DNA of 64,000 nt from Streptomyces triculaminicus (GTDB lineage: Bacteria > Actinomycetota > Actinomycetes > Streptomycetales > Streptomycetaceae), in contig NZ_JAFMOF010000003.1 of the NCBI RefSeq assembly GCF_017349075.1, positions 868,001-932,000 on the forward strand. Reading direction: 5' to 3'. A program made the translations under genes and the position numbers. Shown one piece after another: positions 34,808-43,095 of the stretch. Every line of letters starts with the position of its first letter. Positions within the stretch are counted from its first letter, which is position 1. The notes beneath the pieces were generated by a model that had not been told where the DNA came from, made no database searches, and saw only the letters and a program-made list of their open reading frames with translations.

Positions 34808-37374
34808 CCCACCGCCCCGACGCCGGCCCTCCGCCGTCCGCCATGCCCTCGGCGGTCTGCCCCGCGCACCAGGGCCCCGGCACCCCGCTGTACGGGCCGG
34901 ACTTCGCCGCCGACCCGCACACCGTCTACGAGCGGCTGCGGGAGTACGGGCCCGCCGCCCCCGTCGAGCTGGCACCCCGCGTGCGGGCCACGCTGGTCAC
35001 CGACTACCGGGCCGCCCTCCACGTACTCCGCACCCCGGAGGCCTTCGTCAAGGACGCCCGCCACTGGCGGGCCTTCACCGAGGGCCGCGTCGAGGCCGAC
35101 AACCCCGTCGTGCCGATGATGGCCTACCGGCCCAACTGCCTGTTCTCCGACGGCGACGACCACCGCCGCTACCGGCAGGCCGTCGACGACAGCCTCGCCC
35201 GCATCGACCCCAACGCCCTGCGCGGCTACGTCGAGCGCAGCGCCGACAGCCTCATCGACCGCTTCACCGCGCTCGGCGAGGCCGACCTGCTCGGCTCGTA
35301 CGCCAAGACCCTCCCGCTGCTGGTCTTCCAGCAGCTCTTCGGCTGCCCCACCGAGATCGGCGACCGCCTCGTCGAGGGCTTCTCCGGCATCTTCGACGGC
35401 GTCGACGCCGAACGCGCCGACGCGCTCATCACCAGCAGCCTCCAGGAGCTCATCGCCCTCAAGCGCGAGCTCCCCGGAGCGGACATGACCTCCTGGCTGA
35501 TGGCCCATCCGGTCCAGCTCAGCGACGAGGAGATGCTCCACCAGCTCGTCGTCCTCATCGGCGCCGGCACCGAGCCCCAGCAGAACCTCATCGCCAACGC
35601 GCTGCGGCTGCTGCTGTCCGACGACCGCTTCGCCGGCGACCTGGCCGGCGGCAGCATGCCCGTCGAGGACGCCCTCGACGAGGTCCTCTGGCTCGACCCG
35701 CCGATGGCCAACTACGCCGTCCACTACCCCACCGCCGACCTCGACCTCGGCGGGGTGCCGCTGCGCGCCGGCGAGCCCGTCGTGGTCAGCTTCGCCGCCG
35801 CCAACACCGACCCCGCCCTGCGCTCCGACCGCCGCACCGGCAACCGCGCCCACCTCGCCTGGAGCGCGGGCCCGCACCACTGCCCCGCCAAGGACCCGGC
35901 CCGGCTCATCGCGGCCGTAGCCGTCGAGAAGCTCCTCGACCGGCTCCCCGACCTGGAGCTGGCGGTGCCCGCCGAGCGCCTGGTGTGGCGGCCCGGCCCC
36001 TTCCACCGCGCCCTGACCGCGCTGCCCGTGCGCTTCCCGCCCGTCCCCGTGCCCGTACCGGCGCCCCAGCCCCCGCACCCCGGCGGGGCACCCTCGGCCG
36101 GCCGCGCAGCCGCCGGCCACGACCCCTGGAGACAGACGATGGACCGCCTCACCTGCCCCGTCGCCATCGATCCCGCCGGCGCCGACATCCACGGCGAGGC
36201 CGCCCGCATCAGCGCCCACGGCCCGGCGGTCCCCGTGGAGCTCCCTGATGGCGTGGTGGCATGGGCGGTGACCAGCCAGCCGCTGCTCAAGCGGCTGCTC
36301 ACCGACCCCCGCGTCTCCAAGGACCCGCGCCGGCACTGGCCCGCCTGGATCAACGGCGAGATCTCCCCGGAATGGCCGCTGTACACCTGGGTGTCGGTGA
36401 CGAACATGTTCACCGCCTACGGAAGCGAGCACAAGCGGCTGCGCACCCTCGTCGCCAAGGCCTTCACCGCCCGCCGCACCGCCGCGCTGCGGCCCCGGAT
36501 CGAGGAGATGGCCGCCGCCCTCCTCGACGGCCTCGCCGCCACCGCGCCCGGTGAGAGCGTCGACCTGCGCGAGCACTACGCCTACTCCATCCCGATCCAG
36601 GTGATCTGCGAGCTGTTCGGCGTGGAGGACGAGGCCACCCGGGAGGGGCTGCGCCGCTGCGTCGACTCGATCTTCCACACCTCCGCCGACCCGGAGGAGG
36701 TCACCGCCACCTACACCGAGCTCTACGGCCTCCTCGGCGGCATCGTCGCCGCCAAGCGCGCCAAGCCCGGCGACGACATGACCAGCGTCCTGATCTCCGC
36801 CCGCGACGACGACGCGAAGACGCCGCTGAGCGAGCAGGAGCTCGTCGACACCCTGCTGCTGATGATCGGCGCCGGCCACGAGACCACCGTCAACCTCCTC
36901 GACAACGCCATCCACGCCCTGCTCACCCACCCCGAGCAGCTCGCCCTCGTCCGCGCCGGCAAGGCCGGCTGGAACGATGTGATCGAGGAGACACTGCGCC
37001 ACCAGGCGCCCGTCGCCAGCCTCCCGCTGCGCTACGCGGTCGAGGACATCGAGCTCGACGGCGGCGTCACCCTGCGCCAGGGCGACGCGATCCTCGCCGC
37101 CTACGCCGCGGCCGGCCGCGACCGCGCCGTGTACGGCGACGACGGCGCCCGCTTCGATGTGACTCGTGCCACCAAGGACCACCTCTCCTTCGGGCACGGC
37201 GTCCACTTCTGCCTGGGCGCCCCGCTGGCCCGGCTGGAGGCGGAGGTCGCCCTGCCCGCCCTCTTCGAGCGCTTCCCGGACATGGCCCTGGCCGTGGACC
37301 CCAAGGAGCTGGTCCAGGTGGACTCCTTCATCTCCAACGGCCACCGCATGCTGCCGGTCCGGCTGCGGCCCTGA
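34804..37374 (+). CDS. Tandem cytochrome P450: CYP157-like domain fused to CYP154-like domain
   Basis: One 856-aa frame holding two P450 domains joined by a Pro/Ala linker (about 415-450). Domain 1 (residues 1-415) has the I-helix GAGTEPQQ and haem Cys in AGPHHCPAKDPA. Its K-helix reads DEVLW, lacking the ExxR arginine, as in CYP157 enzymes (EQTLW in CYP157C1). Domain 2 (from MDRLTCPVAI, 36139) is canonical: GAGHETT, EETLR, FGHGVHFCLGAPLARLE, CYP154-like. CYP157-CYP154 pairs follow conservons in other Streptomyces, normally as two genes. ATG at 36139 with GGAGACAG before it could still start a separate protein. No stop in any frame lies in the linker. Confidence 0.85.
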   Translation: MTHRPDAGPPPSAMPSAVCPAHQGPGTPLYGPDFAADPHTVYERLREYGPAAPVELAPRVRATLVTDYRAALHVLRTPEAFVKDARHWRAFTEGRVEADNPVVPMMAYRPNCLFSDGDDHRRYRQAVDDSLARIDPNALRGYVERSADSLIDRFTALGEADLLGSYAKTLPLLVFQQLFGCPTEIGDRLVEGFSGIFDGVDAERADALITSSLQELIALKRELPGADMTSWLMAHPVQLSDEEMLHQLVVLIGAGTEPQQNLIANALRLLLSDDRFAGDLAGGSMPVEDALDEVLWLDPPMANYAVHYPTADLDLGGVPLRAGEPVVVSFAAANTDPALRSDRRTGNRAHLAWSAGPHHCPAKDPARLIAAVAVEKLLDRLPDLELAVPAERLVWRPGPFHRALTALPVRFPPVPVPVPAPQPPHPGGAPSAGRAAAGHDPWRQTMDRLTCPVAIDPAGADIHGEAARISAHGPAVPVELPDGVVAWAVTSQPLLKRLLTDPRVSKDPRRHWPAWINGEISPEWPLYTWVSVTNMFTAYGSEHKRLRTLVAKAFTARRTAALRPRIEEMAAALLDGLAATAPGESVDLREHYAYSIPIQVICELFGVEDEATREGLRRCVDSIFHTSADPEEVTATYTELYGLLGGIVAAKRAKPGDDMTSVLISARDDDAKTPLSEQELVDTLLLMIGAGHETTVNLLDNAIHALLTHPEQLALVRAGKAGWNDVIEETLRHQAPVASLPLRYAVEDIELDGGVTLRQGDAILAAYAAAGRDRAVYGDDGARFDVTRATKDHLSFGHGVHFCLGAPLARLEAEVALPALFERFPDMALAVDPKELVQVDSFISNGHRMLPVRLRP

Positions 37375-37439
37375 CCCGTACTCCGGCTACGGACCGCGGC
37401 CCCGACCTGCCGCTTCGCGCGGCCCCTCGGCGGCCCCAT

Positions 37440-37467
37440 ACCCCGTCCCGGCACCGGCCGGGGCGGG
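37440..37467 (+). terminator. Hairpin after the conservon operon
   Basis: Near-perfect 11-bp GC stem (CCCCGTCCCGG with CCGGGGCGGGG, one G-U pair), 65 bp after the P450 stop. It probably ends the conservon transcript. Confidence 0.6.
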
Positions 37468-37559
37468 GAACCGCTCGTCTTAACGCCCCTTTAACGGAAT
37501 TCGGCGCCGTCGGGTAGCCGGGTGGGCGCCATCGATATCGAACCCTTACGATCCTCTGC
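37468..37559 (+). promoter_or_regulatory. Promoter region of the KimA-like permease, probably leaderless
   Basis: An AT-richer stretch (CTTAACGCCCCTTTAACGGAATTC) precedes a -10-like TACGAT at 37547-37552, only 7 bp before the GTG. No Shine-Dalgarno is present, so the transcript likely starts at the initiation codon. No c-di-AMP riboswitch was recognised in this gap. Confidence 0.5.
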
Positions 37560-39611
37560 GTGTCCAAATTGACCGACCTGCCGAAACGGATCCTCATCGG
37601 CCGGGCGTTGCACAGCAACAAGCTGGGGGAGACCCTTCTCTCCAAGCGCATCGCCCTACCCGTCTTCGCGTCCGACCCCCTCTCCTCCGTCGCGTACGCG
37701 CCGGGCGAGGTGCTGCTCGTCCTGTCCGTGGCAGGCGTGTCCGCCTACAACTTCAGCCCGTGGATCGCCCTCGCGGTCGTCGTGCTGATGTTCACGGTGG
37801 TCGCCTCCTACCGACAGAACGTCCACGCCTACCCCTCCGGCGGCGGTGACTACGAGGTCGCCAACGTCAATCTGGGCCCGAAGGCCGGCCTCACGGTCGC
37901 CAGCGCCCTGCTCGTCGACTACGTCCTGACCGTCGCCGTCTCGATCTCCTCCGGCATCGAGAACCTCGGCTCCGCCGTCCCCTTCGTCATCGAGCACAAG
38001 ACGTTCTCGGCCGTCGCCGTGATCATCCTGCTGACGCTGATGAACCTGCGCGGCGTCAAGGAGTCGGGCAAGCTCTTCGCGATCCCGACGTACGTCTTCG
38101 TCGGCGGCGTCTTCGTGATGATCGCCTGGGGGGCCGTCCGCGGCCTGCTCATGGGCGAGACGATGAAGGCCCCCACCGCCGACTTCACCATCCACGCCGA
38201 GCACCAGGGCCTGGCCGGCTTCGCGCTGGTCTTCCTGCTGCTGCGGGCCTTCTCCTCCGGCTGCGCCGCCCTGACGGGCGTCGAGGCGATCAGCAACGGC
38301 GTCCCCGCCTTCCGCAAGCCCAAGTCGAGGAACGCCGCCACCACCCTGGCCCTGATGGGCGGCCTGGCCGTCACCATGTTCTGCGGCATCATCGCGCTGG
38401 CCATGGCCACCGACGTGCGGATGGCCGAGCACCCCGCCACCGACCTGCTCAAGAACGGCACGCCGGTCGGCGAGGGCTACACCCAGAACCCGGTCATCTC
38501 GCAGGTGGCCGAGGCGGTCTTCGGCAACGGCTCGTTCCTCTTCATCGTGCTCGCCGCCGCCACCGCCCTCGTGCTGTTCCTGGCGGCCAACACCGCCTAC
38601 AACGGCTTCCCGCTGCTCGGCTCGATCCTGGCCCAGGACCGCTACCTGCCGCGTCAGCTGCACACCCGCGGCGACCGGCTCGCGTTCTCCAACGGCATCG
38701 TCCTGCTCGCCGCGGCCGCCGCGATACTGGTCTACATCTACGGCGCGGACTCCACGAAGCTGATCCAGCTCTACATCGTCGGCGTCTTCGTCTCCTTCAC
38801 CCTCAGCCAGACCGGCATGGTGCGGCACTGGAACCGCCTGCTGGCCGGCGAGACCGACCCGGCCAAGCGCCGCCACATGGTCCGCTCCCGGGCGATCAAC
38901 GCCTTCGGCGCCTTCTTCACCGGCCTGGTGCTCGTGGTCGTGCTGATCACGAAGTTCACGCACGGCGCCTGGGTGGCCCTGCTCGGCATGGTGATCTTCT
39001 ACGCCACCATGACCGCCATCCGGAAGCACTACGACCGGGTCGCCGAGGAGATCGCCGCGGGCGACGAGCCCGGCGACGAGACCGTCCGCCCCTCCCGGGT
39101 GCACGCCATCGTCCTGGTCTCCAAGATCCACAAGCCCACGCTGCGGGCCCTCGCCTACTCCAAGCTGATGCGCTCCGACACCCTCGAGGCCCTGACCATC
39201 AGCGTCGACGCGGACGAGACCAAGGCCCTGCGCGAGGAGTGGCAGCGGCGCGGCATCGACGTACCGCTGAAGGTCCTCGACTCGCCCTACCGCGAGATCA
39301 CCCGCCCGGTCATCGACTACGTCAAGCGCCTCCGCAAGGAGAGCCCGCGCGACGTGATCAGCGTCTACATCCCCGAGTACGTCGTCGGCCACTGGTATGA
39401 GCACCTGCTGCACAACCAGAGCGCGCTGCGGCTCAAGGGCCGCCTGCTCTTCACGCCCGGCGTGATGGTCACCTCCGTGCCCTGGCAGCTGGACTCCTCC
39501 GAGGCCGCCAAGCTGCGCGCCCGCAAGCGCGCCGAGTGGAACGCCCCCGGTTCGGTGCGGCGCGGCCCGGTGACGGAGTCGAAGAAGGAGAAGGCGGCGA
39601 CCAAGAAGTAG
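37560..39611 (+). CDS. APC family permease, KimA-like potassium transporter
   Basis: A 683-aa membrane protein of the APC superfamily with about 12 transmembrane helices (residues 30-480). A cytoplasmic C-terminal domain of about 200 residues (from HAIVLVSKIHKPTLRALAYS) follows. This layout matches KimA-type K+/H+ symporters. Key segments are ASDPLSSVAYAPGEVLL in TM1 and YPSGGGDYEVAN, the family's conserved loop. The tail is Lys-rich (TESKKEKAATKK). Substrate K+ is inferred from the family and from the kdp/trk neighbourhood. GTG start, apparently leaderless. The TRAM methyltransferase lies 130 bp downstream. Confidence 0.82.
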   Translation: MSKLTDLPKRILIGRALHSNKLGETLLSKRIALPVFASDPLSSVAYAPGEVLLVLSVAGVSAYNFSPWIALAVVVLMFTVVASYRQNVHAYPSGGGDYEVANVNLGPKAGLTVASALLVDYVLTVAVSISSGIENLGSAVPFVIEHKTFSAVAVIILLTLMNLRGVKESGKLFAIPTYVFVGGVFVMIAWGAVRGLLMGETMKAPTADFTIHAEHQGLAGFALVFLLLRAFSSGCAALTGVEAISNGVPAFRKPKSRNAATTLALMGGLAVTMFCGIIALAMATDVRMAEHPATDLLKNGTPVGEGYTQNPVISQVAEAVFGNGSFLFIVLAAATALVLFLAANTAYNGFPLLGSILAQDRYLPRQLHTRGDRLAFSNGIVLLAAAAAILVYIYGADSTKLIQLYIVGVFVSFTLSQTGMVRHWNRLLAGETDPAKRRHMVRSRAINAFGAFFTGLVLVVVLITKFTHGAWVALLGMVIFYATMTAIRKHYDRVAEEIAAGDEPGDETVRPSRVHAIVLVSKIHKPTLRALAYSKLMRSDTLEALTISVDADETKALREEWQRRGIDVPLKVLDSPYREITRPVIDYVKRLRKESPRDVISVYIPEYVVGHWYEHLLHNQSALRLKGRLLFTPGVMVTSVPWQLDSSEAAKLRARKRAEWNAPGSVRRGPVTESKKEKAATKK

Positions 39612-39620
39612 CGCCGTCGT

Positions 39621-39678
39621 CGGTGGGTCGTCGACGCCGGCGGTGGGTCGTCGACGCCGGTGGGTCATCGACGGGGTG
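39621..39678. repeat. 20-bp tandem repeat, two perfect copies plus a decayed third
   Basis: CGGTGGGTCGTCGACGCCGG occurs at 39621-39640 and 39641-39660, followed by the partial copy TGGGTCATCGACGGGG. It lies between the permease stop and the methyltransferase gene, so it may affect termination or promoter spacing. Copy number probably varies. Confidence 0.85.
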
Positions 39679-39743
39679 AGGTGGGACGTAGACTGGACGG
39701 CTGTCCCGCCTCACCCCGTTTGACGTATCTGGAGCCGACCCGC

Positions 39744-41072
39744 ATGCACAAGGAATCGCAGGACTCGCTGGTCGGTCACGAGTACGAGGTCGAGGTCGGC
39801 CCGGTCGCCCACGGCGGTCACTGCGTCGCCCGCACCGAGTCCGGACGGGTCCTCTTCGTCCGCCACGCCCTCCCCGGCGAGCGGGTGACCGCCCGGATCA
39901 CCGAGGGCGAGTCGACCTCCCGCTTCCTGCGGGCGGACGCCGTGGAGATCCTCTCGGCCTCCAAGGACCGCGTCGAGGCCCCCTGCCCCTTCTCCGGCCC
40001 CGGCAAGTGCGGCGGCTGCGACTGGCAGCACGCCAAGCCCGGCGCCCAGCGCCGCTTCAAGGGCGAGGTCATCGCCGAACAGCTCCAGCGCCTCGCCGGC
40101 CTCACCCCCGAGGACGCGGGCTGGGACGGCACCGTGATGCCGGCCGAGGGCGACAAGCTCCCCGCGGGCGAGGTCCCCGCCTGGCGCACCCGCGTGCAGT
40201 ACGCCGTGGACGCCGAGGGCCACGCGGGCCTGCGCAAGCACCGCTCGCACGACGTCCAGGTGATCGACCACTGCATGATCGCCGCGCCGGGCGTGACCGA
40301 GCTGGGCATCGAGAAGCGCGAGTGGCCGCAGATCGCCACGGTCGAGGCCATCGCGGCCTCGGGCTCCGCCGACCGCCAGGTGATCCTCACCCCCAAGCCG
40401 GGCGGCCGCCTCCCGATCGTCGAACTGGACAAGCCGGTCTCGGTGATGCGCGTCGGCGAGAAGGACCAGCGCATCCACCGCGTCCACGGCCGCCCCTTCG
40501 TCCGCGAGCGCGCCGACGAGCGCACCTACCGCGTCGGCGAGGGCGGCTTCTGGCAGGTCCACCCCCAGGCGGCCGACACCCTGGTCAAGGCCGTCATGCA
40601 GGGCCTCATGCCCCGCAAGGGCGACATGGCCCTCGACCTCTACTGCGGCGTGGGCCTCTTCGCCGGCGCCCTCGGCGAGCGCATCGGCGAGAAGGGCGCG
40701 GTGCTGGGCATCGAGTCCGGCAAGCGCGCGGTGGAGGACGCCCGCCACAACCTCCAGGACCTCGACCGCGTGCGCATCGAGCACGGCAAGGTCGAGGACG
40801 TCCTCCCGCGCACCCGCATCGACAGCGCCGACATCATCGTCCTCGACCCCCCGCGCGCCGGCGCCGGCAAGAAGACGGTCCGCCACCTCGCCTCCCTCGG
40901 CGCCCGCCGCATCGCCTACGTGGCCTGCGACCCGGCAGCCCTCGCCCGCGACCTCGCCTACTTCGCCGAGGAGGGCTACAAGCCGGTGAAGCTCCGGGCG
41001 TTCGACCTCTTCCCGATGACGCACCACGTGGAGTGCGTGGCGATCCTGAAGCCGGTGGGGCAGGGCGCCTGA
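39744..41072 (+). CDS. Class I SAM-dependent RNA (uracil-C5) methyltransferase with TRAM domain
   Basis: A 442-aa RumA/TrmA-type enzyme that methylates a uridine in rRNA or tRNA; cytoplasmic. Domain order is TRAM (about 10-70, VGHEYEVEVGPVAHGGHCVAR), an Fe-S cluster region CPFSGPGKCGGCDW with a further Cys in DHCMIA, and a methyltransferase domain. That domain has FWQVHPQAAD, LDLYCGVGLFAGAL, VLDPPRAGAGKK and the catalytic Cys in YVACDPAALARDL. The exact RNA site cannot be told. ATG at 39744 has GGAGCCGACC before it. Confidence 0.9.
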   Translation: MHKESQDSLVGHEYEVEVGPVAHGGHCVARTESGRVLFVRHALPGERVTARITEGESTSRFLRADAVEILSASKDRVEAPCPFSGPGKCGGCDWQHAKPGAQRRFKGEVIAEQLQRLAGLTPEDAGWDGTVMPAEGDKLPAGEVPAWRTRVQYAVDAEGHAGLRKHRSHDVQVIDHCMIAAPGVTELGIEKREWPQIATVEAIAASGSADRQVILTPKPGGRLPIVELDKPVSVMRVGEKDQRIHRVHGRPFVRERADERTYRVGEGGFWQVHPQAADTLVKAVMQGLMPRKGDMALDLYCGVGLFAGALGERIGEKGAVLGIESGKRAVEDARHNLQDLDRVRIEHGKVEDVLPRTRIDSADIIVLDPPRAGAGKKTVRHLASLGARRIAYVACDPAALARDLAYFAEEGYKPVKLRAFDLFPMTHHVECVAILKPVGQGA

Positions 41073-41080
41073 GCTCTACT

Positions 41081-41121
41081 CCCCGGAGGGGCACCGTGAC
41101 AGAGCTCGGTGCCCTCCGGGG
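41081..41121. terminator. Hairpin terminator between convergent genes
   Basis: CCCCGGAGGGGCACCG (41081-41096) pairs with CGGTGCCCTCCGGGG (41107-41121) with one bulged G. It lies between the methyltransferase and the minus-strand anti-sigma-like gene. Confidence 0.75.
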
Positions 41122-41147
41122 TGGGCAGCCCCGGAGGTAGGGGGCTG

Positions 41148-42143
41148 CTACGGCCGCGGGGCCGGCTTCGGGGCCTCCCAGGCGGGGCCCACGGAGAGGT
41201 AGGTGGTGCGGAGGAGGAGGTCGCCGGCCCGGAGCTTCTGCGTTCCCCATTTCAGGCCGTCGTTCCGCGCCGTGGTCACGGCCTCCAGCGTGTGGAGCGT
41301 CCCGGGGTCGATGATCAGTCGCAGGCGCCAGGTGTCGGCGTCCAGGTCGACGGCCGTGCCGGGGCGACCGGTGCTGTCCTTGACCTGTTCCGTCACCCGC
41401 GCCCCGGGAATCCCGGTGAGGACCTTGAACAGTGCGGCCCGCAGCCGCGGTTCGGCGGGTGAGCGGGCGAGCAGCTCCTCGATGCCGTTGAAGAGCCCCT
41501 CCTCGGCCGATTCCCCGGTGGCCTTTCCGAGGAGTCGGGCCCGCAGTGCTGCCGGGTCGGTGGGCAGCTTGTTCAGGTCGTCCCACATGATCGGATTGCG
41601 GTCGATCCAGAAGGCCGTCCCCGCCATCCCCAACTCGGAGTGCTCCCGGACCGGGCCGTCACCGAACTGCCCGCGTTTGTCATTCCGGCTCAGCCAGACG
41701 GTCTCGTACGACTCGTCCTTCTGGGCCTTCTCGCTGTTCCGGCTCCAGTGGGAGGTCCGCACCTTCCAGTACGGTGCCGTGCCCGTCCGCTCCTGCGCCG
41801 CCGCCCGCTCCGCCGCCGGGGAGCTGCCGTGCCCGTCCCCGGAGCCCGACCAGGGCTGGAACGCGACACCCAGCGCGACCGCCACGACCGCCGCCACGGA
41901 GGCGAGCACGGGAAGGCGCCGCCGCCATGTCCGCACCGGGACCACCGCGACCACCGGCTCCCGTTCGAGCTCGACGGTCGGCACGTCCCCCTCCGCCCGG
42001 TCGGCGGCTGCCGACCGCACGGCGGCCAGCGCCGCGGCTACGGCGTCCGCCGAGGGCGGCGCGACCTTGCCCGCGGCCTTCAGCCGCCGGGCGCCGGGGA
42101 AGTCGAGGAGGTCCCTGTCGTTCATGTCCTGCTGCCCGGTCAT
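41148..42143 (-). CDS. Membrane protein partner of an ECF sigma factor (CU044_5270-like)
   Basis: A 331-aa protein with a cytoplasmic N-terminus (1-70, MTGQQDMNDRDLLDFPGARRL), one transmembrane helix (about 72-93, LPVLASVAAVVAVALGVAF) and an extracytoplasmic domain of about 230 residues (TAPYWKVRTSHWS, LNKLPTDPAALRARLL, VLTGIPGARVTEQVKDSTGRPG). This layout and its position right after an ECF sigma gene match the CU044_5270-type family, thought to act as regulators of the sigma factor. ATGA overlap with the sigma gene. No zinc-anti-sigma HxxxCxxC motif is present. Confidence 0.75.
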   Translation of the reverse strand: MTGQQDMNDRDLLDFPGARRLKAAGKVAPPSADAVAAALAAVRSAAADRAEGDVPTVELEREPVVAVVPVRTWRRRLPVLASVAAVVAVALGVAFQPWSGSGDGHGSSPAAERAAAQERTGTAPYWKVRTSHWSRNSEKAQKDESYETVWLSRNDKRGQFGDGPVREHSELGMAGTAFWIDRNPIMWDDLNKLPTDPAALRARLLGKATGESAEEGLFNGIEELLARSPAEPRLRAALFKVLTGIPGARVTEQVKDSTGRPGTAVDLDADTWRLRLIIDPGTLHTLEAVTTARNDGLKWGTQKLRAGDLLLRTTYLSVGPAWEAPKPAPRP

Positions 42144-42703
42144 GCGAGGTCTCCTGTCAGGGGAAGCGGGGCGGAGGGGGCGAGTACCGCGCGCAGCCGG
42201 GTGCGCGCCCGGTGCAGCCGGGACCTGGCCGTGCCCGCGGGGACGCCGACGACGGCCGCGGCCTCGGTGGGGCTGAGCTGCTCCCACGCGATCAGGAGCA
42301 GCAGCTCCCGCTCCACGGCCGGCAGCTCGGCCAGGGTCCGGCGCATCAGCGGCGCGACCGCCGCCGCGTCCAGCCTCCGGTCGACGGCGTGCCACGGGTC
42401 GCTGCTCGCCTCGCCGGCGAGCGTGGCGGCGGCGGCCCCGGGCCGTTCCTGCCCGCGCCAGTGCGCGGCCAGCACGTTGCGGGCCACGCCGAAGAGCCAT
42501 GCCCGGACCGGCCCGCGGGCCGCGTCGTAGGTGCCGCGTCCCGCGTAGGCCCGTAGCCAGGCCTCGGCCAGCAGATCGTCCGCCGCGCCGGGCGCCCGGC
42601 GTGCGAAGTAGCCGTGCAGCGCCCTCGAATGGCGCTCCACGAGCGGTTCGAAGGCCGACGCGTCGGTTCCCGAGCGCGCCAGCAGTTCCTCGTCCGTTGC
42701 CAC
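42140..42703 (-). CDS. RNA polymerase sigma factor, ECF (sigma-70) family
   Basis: A 187-aa ECF sigma factor. Region 2 (about 12-80) has FEPLVERHSRALHGYFARRAPGAADDLLAEAWLRAY. Region 4 (about 125-178) has LAELPAVERELLLLIAWEQLSPTEAAAVVGVPAGTARSRLHRARTRLR. GTG at 42703 was chosen for its GGGGAGG site and typical length; the frame is open upstream. It is cotranscribed with the overlapping membrane protein gene. Target promoters are unknown. Confidence 0.9.
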   Translation of the reverse strand: MATDEELLARSGTDASAFEPLVERHSRALHGYFARRAPGAADDLLAEAWLRAYAGRGTYDAARGPVRAWLFGVARNVLAAHWRGQERPGAAAATLAGEASSDPWHAVDRRLDAAAVAPLMRRTLAELPAVERELLLLIAWEQLSPTEAAAVVGVPAGTARSRLHRARTRLRAVLAPSAPLPLTGDLA

Positions 42704-43095
42704 GGACCTCCCCTTCCACGGGCCACGCCTTCCGCGGCCCCCTCCCCTTCTTGTGTCCGCCTCGCGAAAGCGTTCGCGCCCGGGGAGCCGGGCGCGCGGG
42801 GGCCCGCGCACGGTGCGACGGACCGGCGGGAGGAGAAGTGATCGATCTCCGGTGCTGGTGGCCATCCTGCAGCCGGTGGCCAAAGAGGCCTGAACCGGGG
42901 TTTATGGCATTCCGAATGCCACAGGGAGCGGCGGTCAAGCGGGCCAAGCTCACGGGTAAGGTGCCCTTGTCCTGGAGAGCGAGGTTCTGGTGAAGGTTCT
43001 GCAGCGGGCCCGTGAGATCTGGCCGGGGTATGTGCCAGCGGCGAGGAAGGCAACGACTTGGCTCATGCCCACCGCCGACTACCCCGCGCTCGCGG
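42704..43095. other. Left flank of the BREX island; no confident gene
   Basis: This 392-bp gap between the sigma factor start and the brxHI stop holds the sigma promoter. A 17-bp hairpin TGGCATTCCGAATGCCA (42905-42921) is the only clear dyad. A plus-strand frame starting GTG 42990 (KVLQRAREIWPGYVPAARKA, then TTWLMPTADYPALAVRR) looks protein-like, but runs into antisense of brxHI. It could be the broken end of a gene present before the island arrived; low confidence. Confidence 0.4.

Noticed and set aside
37375..37559. c-di-AMP (ydaO) riboswitch before the KimA-like gene
   Set aside because: The gap is short, no recognisable conserved riboswitch core was seen, and the start looks leaderless.
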